A stretch of 64,000 bases of DNA from Elephas maximus indicus (lineage: Eukaryota; Chordata; Mammalia; Proboscidea; Elephantidae): contig NC_064821.1 in the NCBI RefSeq assembly GCF_024166365.1, forward strand, positions 48,759,093 through 48,823,092, read 5' to 3'. How positions within the stretch are numbered: the stretch's first letter is position 1; each line of letters opens with the position of its first letter. Shown here in pieces: positions 43,701-54,529 of this stretch. The notes below the pieces were generated by a model, which saw only the letters and a list, made by a program, of their open reading frames with translations, had not been told where the DNA came from and did not search any database. The position numbers and the translations under genes were made by a program.

Positions 43701-44748
43701 CCCAACAGCTTGGCTTCTGGTTCTGCTCTTGGCTGCCACACTGTGCTTCAAAGAAGGCATGGAGAATAATGAAGGAATCTGAGAGACAAGACAGAAAAAG
43801 AAATGTCACCTATGGTCTGATAAATTGGATGGAGGGACCTGGAGAGAGGGGAGTCAGAGGTGGCCCAGGTTTGTAGGGCACTGTGATGGCACCTGTGGCA
43901 GAGATGGCATGGGTGGTGGGTGGCAGTCTGATTCCACTGGGGCGTCTGGGCAGAGTCTTCTCTCCAGGAGTCTGTGAATTTGCTGACGTACTCTGCCGAC
44001 ATTGGCTAATTCAGTTTTGCAGGCAAGATTGAGATGTTCCCTAAATGGAAGCTGGCTTCCCTTCCTGGCTCAATCATAGGTCTCTTGATGGCGGGAGTGA
44101 TTGGATCCAGTGTGTTTGTCAGGTCAACCTAGAGCTGTGGTATCTGTCCTCCCCATGTCCATGGCCACTGTGACCCCACACCATCCTCCTGCAGCCAGTC
44201 CCCTTTGTGTAATGAAAACCAGACAATGTCAAACCCTTATTTTTTTTATATTTTATTTTTGGTGAAAATATACATAGCAAAAGCCGTTTCCATTCAACAG
44301 TTTCTAGACAAAATGATCATTGACGCTAGTACATTCTTCACATTGAGTCAACATTCATCGTCAAACCCTTTTTGAAATCTCTGAGGGTAAACCCCCAAGC
44401 CATTGACATGGCCTTTGTGGCCCCGCTGACTTCATCCCAAACTGATCTTGTGCCACTTGCCCTTTCCCACTTCAAGCATGATACCAGACACGTCCCCGGG
44501 CGGGCGGGCGCTCTGAGGCTGGCTATAGGCACGCCTGGTGCTCTTTCCCCTCCAGGCCGCTTGTGGGCGGGGGTGGGGGTGGTGGTGGGAGGGAGCTGCT
44601 TCCATGGTTGGTTTCTGACAGTATTTCAGTTTGGAGCCACTTCCAAATCCTGTTGGCTTGTCTGGGACCAGAGCTTCAGTGTTAGCTGCTTACTTTCTTC
44701 TCTCCTTTTCCCCCAGCATTTTATTAGACCTGTTAGACCCTGAATAAG
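43701..44748. other. single-copy DNA with an L1-like patch
   Basis: 44238-44370 (GGTGAAAATATACATAGC) looks like old antisense L1. The rest is unrecognised. (CGGG)n at 44498-44511. Confidence 0.4.
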
Positions 44749-44960
44749 ATCCCTGGGTGGTGCAAGTGGTTTGTGCTCAACTACTTACCTGACGGTTGGT
44801 GTTTCAAATTCACCCAGCAGTTCTGCAGAAGAAAGACCTGACGGTCTGTTTCCATAACGATTATACCCTAGAAAATTCAATGGAGCAGTTCTACTCTGTA
44901 ACCAGTGGGGTCAAAGTATGTTGGAATGGACTTGATGACAGTGGGGTTTTTTTTGGGGGG
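44749..44960 (+). mobile_element. AfroSINE, long type
   Basis: Head ATCCCTGGGTGGTGCAAGTG, internal CCATAACGATTATACCC, tail GGACTTGATGACAG followed by T and G runs. Confidence 0.9.
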
Positions 44961-45637
44961 GGGTGCAAATGGAATGGACTGCCTGTGTCTCACCTGGTGT
45001 GTGGCCAGTAGCTTCCTGCCCTCTGGTCAGTGACTTGGTGGCCCTGACCTGTGTCAACCAGCATGAGTGCCATTTGCCCTGTGTCTACACTTGGCTGCGT
45101 CATCGGCACTGTCGCAGCGGGTCTCGGCATGCCTGAGCCCTGCGGCCTTGGTCCCGTGACTGTGGGTGGGGAACAGTTTATAGAAAGGAGACTGGTGGGG
45201 TCGCCCCAGGCATAGGAGAAGAGCTGAGTTGTCACCACCTGAAAGGAGCATTGACCCCTTACTTGCTGGGACTCCCTAACATTTTTTCCTGCGTTTTCCC
45301 TCCTGTTCTCAGGCCAGCATTTAGTTTGGGGTGTCCCAAGTCTTCTCTGCTCTGTGTTTGATCCTGCCAGTCATAGTCTGAACCTTTACTGGTTGCCCCT
45401 CCATGTGCCAAGTACTGTGCCTGCCACGGCAGAGGGGGGTTCCTGTGGCTCAAAACAATCCTCTGAGTTAGAAGTTACCTCCCAGTATGAGAAGGAGAGC
45501 CTCACAGAGGTTTCGTAAGTTGCCTGAGGTGACACGCTATGGGGATAATATGGGATTTGCAAGTGGTTGGCCTAATTCCGGAGCCTGTGTTCTTTTTCCT
45601 GTGACTCTTGGACATATTGGTTTTGTTTCCTGAGCAC
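44961..45637. other. single-copy DNA with a MIR remnant
   Basis: A weak antisense MIR remnant is likely at 45440-45590 (AGGTTTCGTAAGTTGCCTGA). Nothing else is recognised. Confidence 0.4.
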
Positions 45638-45651
45638 TTATTATTTGCCAG

Positions 45652-45884
45652 AGTCCCTGTGTCATACAAATGGTTAACAAGCTCGGCTGCTAGTAAATAG
45701 GTTGGAAGTTCGAGCCCACCCAGAGGTGCCTCAGGAGAAAGTCCTGGCGATCTGCTTTGGAAAATCAGCCATAGGATTTTCAAAAATGCCTGTGCTCCCT
45801 GTGAAGCACGGTTCTACTCCGACACGCATGGGGTCGCCATGAGTCAGGGTTGACTTGACAACAGCTGGTTTGTTTTTTTTGGTT
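45652..45884 (+). mobile_element. AfroSINE with perfect 14-bp duplication
   Basis: TTATTATTTGCCAG at 45638-45651 and 45885-45898. 'TCCGACACGCATG' subtype. An extra internal piece (GGATTTTCAAAAATGCC) is present compared with other copies. Confidence 0.95.
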
Positions 45885-45898
45885 TTATTATTTGCCAG

Positions 45899-46329
45899 GC
45901 ACAACTGGAGGTGGGTGAAGCAGCCCAAGGCCCTTGACAGCTGTGACCCAGCAGGTGGAGATGACAGGTGTGTGCCAGAGATGTTAGCTCATGGCCAGGT
46001 GTGGTGGGTAGGCACCAGTACAGGTGGATACTAGGGGCCTCGTGTGATCGTTCAGAATTGAGTCTAGGCTGGTTGGGCCTCATCAGGGATGGGGCAGGGA
46101 GGTAGAGTGACCCTGCGGAGGAGGGGCTGGCAACCATGAGTAGGATCATGGGAAAGCTGCCTGGAGCTGTACAGCACAGAGGGCCTCGAATGCCAGGCCC
46201 AGGAGGAGTTGTCATTGGGTACAGGGTGTCCTTGCATCCTCCCCCGCTCTATTCCCCCAAAAGTTGTTCCGAAGTTGCTTGGGTACACTACAGTTTTTTC
46301 TCTTGATTCGACTATTATTCCCTCTTGCA
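45899..46329. other. single-copy DNA
   Basis: Nothing is recognised. A 123-codon minus-strand frame overlaps the SINE end and is unsupported. Confidence 0.4.
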
Positions 46330-46871
46330 TTGAAAGTGTGGTACAGAACAGAATTTCAAAGTCTCATGGAGTCTAGACTTTCTGGAGCCATTGATCTGGA
46401 TGATCCCCCAAAACTATTGCCCTGAGATAATTTTTACACCTTAAACCAAAAATGTCCCTTGAAGTCTTCTTTAAACCAAACAATAGTTTAGCTTAATTAG
46501 TAAAGAATGTCTATCTTAGGCATTGTGCTCTTAACTAAAAAACAAAAAAAAAAAACCCGACCAGACTCATTGCCATCAAGCCAATTCCAACTCATAGTAA
46601 CCAGACAGGACAGAATAGAACTGCCCCGTACGGTTTCCAAGGCTCTAATCTTTGTGGAAGCTGACTGCCACATCTTTTTCCTGTGGAGTGGCCGATAGGT
46701 ACAAAAGACTGACCTTTTGGTTAGGAGCCAAGTGCTCAACCAGTGCACCACCAGGGTTCCGTGCTCTTTTAAAGTACCATCTTTATAGGATCAAATTGAC
46801 AACAGTGACTCAAAAGGTTAGACAGGAAGCTTGGGGGACAGTGAGTTTATGTTAATGGGGGAATGTAATGA
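46330..46871 (+). mobile_element. L1 3' region, same family as 13890-14595
   Basis: Shares CACCTTAAACCAAAAATGTC, AAACAATAGTTTAGCTTAA and AGGATCAAATTGACAACAG with the 14-kb copy. It is split by a SINE (46533-46760) and cut off by the LTR at 46872. Confidence 0.6.
46533..46760 (-). mobile_element. AfroSINE inside L1 3' region
   Basis: Perfect 8-bp duplication GTGCTCTT (46525-46532 and 46761-46768). Antisense long type with an A-rich tract next to its tail. Confidence 0.95.
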
Positions 46872-47889
46872 TGGTAGTGTCAGAGTCCGCTAACTTCACA
46901 AGGGGGCAGGAGAATCAAGACAGCATCAGCCCAAAGCTGATTCCTATGAGGTAGAGGTCAGACAGACCTCCTCTCTCCAACCTTTTTACCAATTCTGATA
47001 CCAGCTATCCCTCCCACAGCACTCCCTGCTTCTCTCTGGGCCCTATAATTCATTGCAATGGCCACACAGAACTCACAGACCATGCTCACGATTATAGGGT
47101 TTATTAGGGAAGTAACAGGTTACAATTCAGGAGACAGGATATAGTTGGTCACTCAGGACAGCTTCCAACCAAGATAGCTCTCAGCTCCTATTGCTGCCAG
47201 GCCCTGTGTTCCGGCCTACTGCTGTTGCTCCTGCTACTGACCTCTGCTCTGCTTGAGCAAGTACAGCTCTTTAGCTCTGCCAGTAAGGGCCCGAAGGCAC
47301 CCCACTCTGCCAGAAGCCTCCTGCCTGAAGGGGCTCAGCTCTCTCGCACCGTGGCTCTGGCTCGACAAGTCCCAACGCAGTCGTTTTGCACCGGTCTCTT
47401 GGTTTCTGCTGCCCTACACTGCTGCTGCTGCTTGCTGTGCTGTTTCTCGTGATCTTTGGTGTTACAGGTCTCTATCTGTCTCCTGGGTTTAGGAGGTTCT
47501 CAGCCCAGGGACCCCAGGTCCAAAACACATGGGCCACTCCAGGTTCTTCTTTTCGATGGTAGTGAAGTCCTCCTCAACCTCTGTGGGACTGACTCTTTTC
47601 AGCCTAGAAGGATGGCAAAACTGACCAATACCCTTGATGAGCCACAGCTACCCGGTTTGCATAGTAATTGACCAATTCCTGCAGGGGTTTTGCAAACCCT
47701 GGTGGCACAGTGGTTAAATGCTACAGCTGCTAACCAAAGGTCCGCAGTTCGAATCTACCAGGTGCTCCTTGGAAACTCTATGAGGCAGTTCTACTCTGTC
47801 CTATAGGGTCCCTATGAGTCGGAATTGACTGGACGACAATGGGTTTTTTTTTTTTTTATTTAATTAGTAGACTACCCAATCCCGTCACA
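46872..47889 (-). mobile_element. solo LTR, same family as 14923-15836
   Basis: The left 230 bp are a clear antisense match to the 3' part of the 15-kb LTR (CCTATGAGGTAGAGGTCAGA, CCCTCCCACAGCACTC). AATAAA on the minus strand is at 47100-47105. The right end is taken at GTCACA, where the 15-kb copy's TGTAAC start aligns. No clear flanking duplication was found. A plus-strand SINE interrupts it. Confidence 0.65.
47695..47862 (+). mobile_element. AfroSINE, short type, inside LTR
   Basis: Head ACCCTGGTGGCACAGTGG to tail GACTGGACGACAATGGG plus T run. Confidence 0.95.
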
Positions 47890-47925
47890 AGATTGTGCCT
47901 GGAAAATTATCTTACCAGAACTACC

Positions 47926-48204
47926 ACCTGTGGATACTGAAATCTGAGGATGCTCAAGTCCTTTGTATAAAATGGCATAGTATTTGCATATAACCTACAC
48001 ACATCCTGCCGTATACTTCAAATTATCTCTAGATTACTTATAATACCTAATACAATGCAAATGGTATGTAAATAGTTGTTATACTATACTAGATTGTTTA
48101 GGGAATAATAATCTTTAAAAATAGTCCTTTTTAAAAAATATTTTCCATCTTGCAGTTGGTCGAATATGTGGATGTGGAACCCGCGGACACGGGGGGCTGA
48201 GTGT
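47926..48204. repeat. Tigger/MER2-like DNA transposon fragment
   Basis: ATCTGAGGATGCTCAAGTCC, TAGATTACTTATAATACC, and an end rich in GTGGATGTGGAACCCGCGGA followed by GGGGCTGAGTG match the TcMar-Tigger MER2-type end. Only one end and part of the interior are present. Confidence 0.75.
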
Positions 48205-49154
48205 ATAGAGAAACCATAGAATTTCTGAGGGGATGAACCCCTGGATAGACTGGGGAGACTTGGGAATCAGAACTGCGTTGCTGAATTCTCTGCAGACTGG
48301 GGAGCAGGAGGAGACCAGTAGTGTTTTAGACATTTGAGCATCTTCTCAGCTTGGAGATTTTAAGAAAACTGTAAAGAAAAAGGTCGCCTGCCATTTTATG
48401 AAGTTTGGAAAAAATGATCGTAAGGGGACAACACCAGTGTTAAATTTATTAGAATGACATACAAAGGCTAAGGTCCCTTTAAAAAATAAAACTTCCTCAT
48501 CTTTGGAGAAATGTGATGTTCAGAAAGATAGTTTTTTTTTTTTTTTAATTTCATTCCAGTTCCATCTTGTTGGGGCAATTTTGAGCTGTTTTGTGTAAAC
48601 AAATCTTTTTTTTTTCTTTTTACCCCCTGCCTCTTTCCCTCCGGACTGCCCCAGAAGGCCCATCTTCCTCACCACCGAGCAGCACACAGGGGTGTCCAGA
48701 TGGCTCTACATAAAGGATTTTTTTAATTCCTTCATCCTGCATCCAGGCTTCCCTGAATGCCACTCTGTCCTGTCTGTTGTGGTCCCTACGCCAAAAGAGG
48801 GATGGCCAGACAAGGCCCAGCCCAGGAGGCCGTCTGAGCTGGGTCCTGAGAGCTGACTGGATTTTTCTAATGCGTCTCATCATGGTTGAGGTTTTGCTTT
48901 ACAGTCAGTGTTTATGTGGACTTCTTAATGGAAAATTTCAAACACAGGCAAGAGCAGAGAGACTGATATCCTGAACCTCACACCTGTATCATGTAGCATC
49001 AACAATTATCACTCATTCCCTCGTCTCTTTAATATGCATGAAATATCCTCCTTTCTCTGGAAAGGTCAAATGTAGGGATAATGTCGAAGCTCCAGGATGG
49101 GTCAGAGATGGCTCTTGTGTTTTGCAGGTTTTAAACCGTGTTTTCATTTTCTTG
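48205..49154. other. AT-rich single-copy DNA
   Basis: Oligo-T runs at 48533-48546 and 48606-48614. 48940-49010 resembles an old L1 remnant. No exon is recognised. Confidence 0.4.
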
Positions 49155-49165
49155 GGCAACTCTGA

Positions 49166-49612
49166 GAGGAGCAGTGGTGGTTCAGTGGTAGAATTTTCAC
49201 CTTCCATGTTGGAAACTCTATGGGGCAGTTCTACTCTGCCCCATAGGGTCGCTATGAGTCGGAATCGACTTGACGGCACTGGGTTTTTTTATGTAGGAGA
49301 CCCAGGTCCAATTCCCAGCCAATGCACCTTATTACAGTCACCTTATCCCCACTCCCCGTAATCTGTCATTGGAGGCTTGCATGTTGCTACGATGCTGAAC
49401 AGATTTCAGCAGAGTTTCCAGTCTAAGAAAGACTAGAAAGAAAGGCCTGGTGATCTACTTTGGAAAATCAGCCAGTGAAAACCTTAAGAATCACAATGGT
49501 CCAATCTGCAACAAATTATGGGGATGGCACAGGACTGGGCAGTGGTTCATTCCGTTGTGCATGGGGTCGCTGTGTGCTGAGGCTGACTTGACAGCAGCTA
49601 ACGACAACAGTA
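49166..49612 (+). mobile_element. tRNA-Gly-headed SINE interrupted by another SINE
   Basis: Duplication GGCAACTCTGA (49155-49165) and GGCAACCCTGA (49613-49623). The A-box (TGGTTCAGTGGTAGAATT) is left of the insertion and the B-box (GGTCCAATTCCC) is right of it. Confidence 0.95.
49210..49290 (+). mobile_element. AfroSINE, 5'-truncated, inserted in the tRNA-like head
   Basis: GGAAACTCTATGGGGC to GACTTGACGGCACTGGG plus T run. Flanked by ATGT on both sides (49206-49209 and 49291-49294). Confidence 0.9.
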
Positions 49613-49906
49613 GGCAACCCTGAAAAGCTGACATTGAATTGTCCTGGGATGCCCGCTTGTAAAGTTGGGCAAGGCTCTGCCCTGCCTAGGAAAAGCAGGG
49701 TTTGGACCCTGCCTCCTTGGGCTGGTCCGGGGCTTCGTGCAGGGCCTCAGGCTACCATGTGGGAGGGGGAGACTAAGACCCATTTGAACGAGAGCGGTGC
49801 TACTTTTATCTTTTTTGTTTTTGGGGGGGTGGGGTGGGGAAGAATTCTGTAAGATTTAACTTTGTGGAAAATTGTTAGAACTGCTGAAAATAAATTTGGA
49901 GACCCG
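49613..49906. other. single-copy DNA
   Basis: Nothing is recognised. Confidence 0.4.
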
Positions 49907-49918
49907 TTCACTAGAGGC

Positions 49919-50079
49919 GGAAACCCTGGTGGCGTAGTGGTTAAGTGCTGCGGCTGCTAACCGAAAAGTCGGCAGTTTGAATCCACCAGCCGCTCCTTGG
50001 AAACTCTATGGGGCATTTCTACTCTGTCCTGTAGGGTCAACTAAGAGTCAGAATTGACTCGACGGCAATGGGTTTGATT
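49919..50079 (+). mobile_element. AfroSINE, short type, with 12-bp duplication
   Basis: TTCACTAGAGGC (49907-49918) and TTCACCAGAGGC (50080-50091). Close to the apparent consensus, so probably young. Confidence 0.95.
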
Positions 50080-50197
50080 TTCACCAGAGGCAGACTGTGG
50101 GTAGTCTTCTGCCCCTCTGCTTCTGCCCTCTCCTCGAAACACTTTGGGTAAATGGACAGGAACAGATAAAGGTCTCTGTTAGAGTGGAATCCCACCA

Positions 50198-50995
50198 CAT
50201 GTCTGTCAGTTTGTCATATTGTGGTGGCTCGAGTGTTGCTGTGATGCTGAGAGCTACGCCACTGGTATTTCAAATGCCAGCAGGGTCATCCATGGTGGAC
50301 AGGTTTCATTGGAACTTCCAGACTAAGACAGACTAGGAATAAGCAACATCATGATAAATGAAGAAAATATTGAAGTCGTCAAGGATTTCAGTTTACATGG
50401 ATCCATAATCAATGCCCATGGAAGCAGCAGTCAAGAAATCAAAGAATACATTGCACTGGGCAAGTCCGCTGCAAAAGACCTATTTAAAGTATTAAAAAGC
50501 GAAGATGTCACTTTTAGGACTGAGGTGTGCCTGACCTAAGCCCTGGTATTTTCAGTTACCTCATATGCATATAAAAGCTGGACAGTGTAGAAGGAAGACT
50601 AAAGAAGAACTGATGCCTTTGAGTTATGGTGTTGGCAAAGAATATTGAATATACCATCGGCCGCCAGAAGAACAAACAAGTCTGTCTTGGAAGAAGTACA
50701 GCCAGTGTGCTCCTTGGAAACGGGAATAGCAAGACTACATCTCACATACTTTGGACATGTTGTCAGGAGGGACCAGTCCCTGGAGAAAGACATCATGCTT
50801 GGTAGAGTAGAGGATCAGCCAAAAAGAGGGAGACCCTCAAGGAGATGGACTGATACAGTGGCTGCAACAATGGGCTCGAACATGGCAACAATTGTGAGGG
50901 TGGTACAGGACCGGGCAGTGTTTTGTTCTGTTGTACGTAGGGTTACTATGAGTCAGAACCAACTGGATGGCACCTAACGACAACTAACAACAGGG
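50198..50995 (+). mobile_element. internally deleted RTE LINE
   Basis: 50198-50340 is the RTE 5' untranslated region type (TGTTGCTGTGATGCTGAGAG, CATGGTGGACAGGTTTCA). At about 50340 it jumps to the late RT region (AGCAACATCATGATAAATG) and runs to the 3' end CACCTAACGACAACTAAC. Endonuclease and most of the RT domain are missing. Confidence 0.8.
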
Positions 50996-50997
50996 TG

Positions 50998-51207
50998 GAA
51001 TTCCTGGGTGGTGCAAACGGTTAACAAACTCAGCTATTAACCAAAAGGTTGGAGGTTTGAGTCTACCCAGAGGTGCCTCAGAAGAAAGGCCTAGCCATCT
51101 ACTTCCAAAGTATCAGCCATTGAAAACCCTATGGAGCACAGTTCTACTCTGACACACGTGGGGCCACCATGAGTCGGAACTGACTTGATGGCAACAGGCT
51201 TATACTA
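50998..51207 (+). mobile_element. AfroSINE, 'TGACACACGTG' subtype
   Basis: Head ATTCCTGGGTGGTGCAAACG, tail GAACTGACTTGATGGCAACA. Abuts the RTE copy. Confidence 0.95.
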
Positions 51208-51501
51208 GGGGCAGAACAGGCAGCACCCAGGACCATCCTACCAGAGTTGCATTGTGTCGTGTCTGGTGTGAAATGCAGCTTTACCCACCATGTTTTGGGT
51301 ATTTAAGATATGACCTGTGTTTCCTTTCTGGGAAGGTGAGTTTGGAGCAACGCTGGGGACAATGAGTTTTCTTGCTGCTACTGCGCTGTGCTTGAAACTA
51401 CATGCCCTAGTCAGATAAAACAGCTCTGCTCGGTGAGACAAAGTAGAAAAATGTAGCTGGTTTTCTCCCCTTAAGCCAGTGACTCAGCACTGAGATACAG
51501 T
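51208..51501. other. single-copy DNA
   Basis: Nothing is recognised. Confidence 0.4.
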
Positions 51502-51509
51502 AGCCCTCA

Positions 51510-51670
51510 CTAACTGAAAAATTGTTAGTTGGAACCCATCCAGCGGCTCCACGGGAGAAAAGCCTGTTGAACTGCGCCCATAAAGATTACAGCCTAAAAA
51601 ACGCTCTGGGCAGATCTCCTCTGTCACATGGGGTCACTATGAGTTGAAATTGACAGGACCTAGCAACAAC
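51510..51670 (+). mobile_element. AfroSINE, head truncated
   Basis: Perfect 8-bp duplication AGCCCTCA (51502-51509 and 51671-51678). Long type with CATAAAGATTACAGCC. The tRNA-like head is mostly missing. Confidence 0.9.
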
Positions 51671-51869
51671 AGCCCTCATGATGACTAAGCTTTTCGTCTT
51701 GGCTTAACTCTTTCCCCTGCTTGTGTCTTCCTGAATTTTTTATAGGACAAGTAAGAAGACACCAAGCTTCCTGAAGGTTACAGGCCTTGGCGTGCTGTCT
51801 CTTCAAGGCTTAGAGTGTATTCAGTGGGCGCTAGTGCAGAATTCGTTTTTGACAGTTTATCAAGGTATC

Positions 51870-51911
51870 ATTTCCACACTGTGCAGTTTGATTTCCACAC
51901 TGTGCAGTTTG
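51870..51911. repeat. perfect 21-bp tandem duplication
   Basis: ATTTCCACACTGTGCAGTTT plus G occurs twice in tandem with no difference. Confidence 0.97.
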
Positions 51912-52040
51912 ATGAGTTTTAGTAAATGTGTAGTTGGGCAGCTGTCAGCACCATCCTAGAGTCCATGTTCTCATTATTGCAGCATGCAGTGGGGTGGGGG
52001 ACTGTGGCACTTTTCCCCCAGCTCTGTAATTACCGTAATT

Positions 52041-52246
52041 GCACCCTGGGTGGTGCAAACGGGTAATGCACTCAGCTGCTAACTGAAAGGTTGGAGGTTT
52101 GAGTCCCACTGGAGGCACCTTGGAAGAAAGGCTGGGCGATCTACTTTGAAAAGTCAGCCATTGAAGCCGCTATGGAGCACAGTTCTATGCTGACACAGAC
52201 AGGGTCGCCATGAGTCAGAGTTGACTCGACGGCAACTGGTTTTAAC
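52041..52246 (+). mobile_element. AfroSINE, 'TGACACAGACAGG' subtype
   Basis: Head ACCCTGGGTGGTGCAAACGG, tail GTTGACTCGACGGCAACTGG. Confidence 0.95.
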
Positions 52247-52584
52247 TGGGAATTGCTGATAGCGATGCAAGCAAGTACGGTCACAGAGGTTTCTTGAATG
52301 GGCAGCTCAGCTTGTGAGCTGAATTTTGGGGAAGACTGGACGATCTCACATATTGACTCATCTCACCAAGGTGCATGGTTTTGGAAAGCACCTGGCAAAG
52401 GCGGCCTGGGCGAAGTTTGGGCTGTGGAAGGCAGCGGGCTGAGGCAGCCAGTGCAGCACCTGCGGATTACCCAGGGCGTAGTCCGAGGCCATGGGTGCGA
52501 GCCGGCCCTCGCGTGGACTGCCTTTTCCTCCTGGCTTTAGAGAGGAGACTGTAGGGAAACCAGACAAGTGTGTTCAATGTACTC

Positions 52585-52770
52585 GATGTACAAAGACCTG
52601 TACCCCAGTGTTCCGAGGGAAGCCCAGAGACTCGGCTGTCATTTTCTCAAATTCTTCAAGTGATTTATTAGACAAAGATCAGAAGCTGGTGTCCCAGATT
52701 CTGCCCTCCCACTTCCTCCACCTCCCTCTCCCTCTCTCACCTCCTGGTTATGAACCAAAAGATGACCTCG
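52585..52770 (-). repeat. inverted repeat, left arm (64-bp perfect core)
   Basis: 52636-52699 is the exact reverse complement of 53723-53786. The flanking 50-70 bp on both sides are also homologous but diverged. Strand is set so that the internal AATAAA reads forward. Possibly an LTR-derived repeat of unknown family. Confidence 0.85.
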
Positions 52771-52859
52771 CACTCAGAACCTCGCCACCGTGGGTGTGCA
52801 GAAGGCGGGCCGTCAAGACTAAGGCCGCTCTAGGCACGTTCCATCTGTTGACTTCTTTG

Positions 52860-53010
52860 CTGCTCCTGAGAACCCTGTGCAGTGGGTATTATGCCCATTT
52901 TTACAGATGGGAAAAATGAAGCACAAAAAGGTTAAATAACTAGTCCAGGGTCACACAGCTAAGATGTCAAGTGGGGTTACAGACCCAATAAGTCTCTGCT
53001 CTTAACCACT
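52860..53010 (-). repeat. MIR
   Basis: TTTACAGATGGGAAAAATGA and GGTCACACAGCTAAGATGTC match antisense MIR. Confidence 0.9.
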
Positions 53011-53649
53011 GCCCTTCACTGCCTGTGAGCCTGAATAGGCTCATGAGTTAGGGGGATGGGGGGGCAGCAGTCACTGGGTACCATGTAGTGGAAGTTCTCA
53101 GATAGGTGTGTGCCCGGGTGCCTGGGATGGAGGGAAAAGGCAGAACTTTCTGAAGAAGAAGGCCTGCGCCAGGCAAAGACAAGGGTGCAGGAAGTGTGCC
53201 CAGATGGAGGAGTGAAAGAGAAAGGCAGGGAGGTGAGCCTGGGAGGATGGGGTGAGTCCAGCTTGTTCACTGCGGTATTTCAGGGGCTGCCCTTAGTAGG
53301 GCTGGGTAAGGGTAGAATGAATGAAGGAGTGTCAATGGAGAGGCAAGAAACCTGGAGCACCTGAACCTTGTGCTTTTGCCAGCAAAGGTGACCAAGGCCA
53401 CTTGCAAAAGCCCTCCAGTGCGCACTTGGCATTTTCTGCATGTCTGCTGGACTCTGAGTAGATCCGGCCATGTCCTCCCTAATCCTCCTCCTCTTGCGAA
53501 ATAAAACAGCTGGCTGGTTGGCAAGCTGGAAGGCTCCTCTGTCTGCGAGCCGTGTCCCAGGCCCCTCCTGATGGGAAAATCGGCACTGTGCTGCTGGCTC
53601 CTCAGTCTTTGTCTCGACTGCCCACCTTCGCTGTGCCCAGAATGTGGAG
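53011..53649. other. single-copy DNA between the inverted-repeat arms
   Basis: No repeat or exon is recognised. Short overlapping frames (63-85 codons) are unsupported. Confidence 0.4.
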
Positions 53650-53835
53650 GTCCTGAGTCAGAGGCGTCTTTGGGTTTGTAACTAGGAGGAGTGGGAGGGA
53701 GGTGGAGGAAGTGGAGGGCAGGATCTGGGACACCAGCTTCTGATCTTTGTCTAATAAATCACTTGAAGAATTTGAGAAAATGACAGTCTCATCCCTGGGT
53801 TTCCCTTGGCCCCACTGGGAGTGTAGATCTTCGTA
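53650..53835 (+). repeat. inverted repeat, right arm (64-bp perfect core)
   Basis: Core 53723-53786 contains CTAATAAATCACTTGAAG with an AATAAA hexamer on the plus strand. See the left arm. Confidence 0.85.
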
Positions 53836-54529
53836 TATCAACCTTGTTTTTCTCCAAGAAAAATCAGCTGCAAGCATCAGACTTTAATTACCTTCCCGAG
53901 GGACACTTCCTGTGGATATTTCTAGTGGCAAGTGGCTGAGGTCGTGCTCCTACATAAAATGAGGGTTTTAAACTGGGTCATATGTTTAGATGTCCCCAAG
54001 GGCTGGGAAGGAGGTGAAAATGACGGGAGCAGCTAGTAAAAGGCTATAGGGAAAGGGGAGGACTATGGCAAAGAGTAGCCTGTGTAAGGGACAGCCTCTT
54101 TTAGCTGGGGAAGTAGAGCCCAGTGGGGCTCTAGCATCCATTTTTTTTCCCCTGAAATAAGCTGGAAATCCACAATTTTAAAACATTGGCAAATAATTTA
54201 ACATTTGCTTTTCTTGAACACACAGTGCTCGTTTAAAATAAAATGTCCGTGGAGTAAATCTGGCCTCCCTTTAAGGATGAGGGGGTCAAGGCCGAGGAAA
54301 CCAGCAGGGTTGCACAGGTTGGACACAGGGACCTGGGCTTAGAACTGTACCTGCTGGCCCCTGGCCTGGCCCAATTCCGTCCTTGTTACACTCTGTCGTG
54401 TGTAAAGCAGCAAGATCGGAAACCAGCTCAACGTATTCCACTGTGACAAGAGACCCCATGCTGGCTCTGAGGATCAGAACCCCAGGTTGAACACATCTGC
54501 CTAGCTAAGCTCTGGCATCTGAGCAGGAG
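53836..54529. other. single-copy DNA
   Basis: Nothing is recognised. Confidence 0.4.

Noticed and set aside
52560-52919. Protein-coding exon suggested by similar peptides in both inverted arms
   Set aside because: The similarity is explained by the DNA-level inverted repeat. The frames diverge as soon as the repeat ends.
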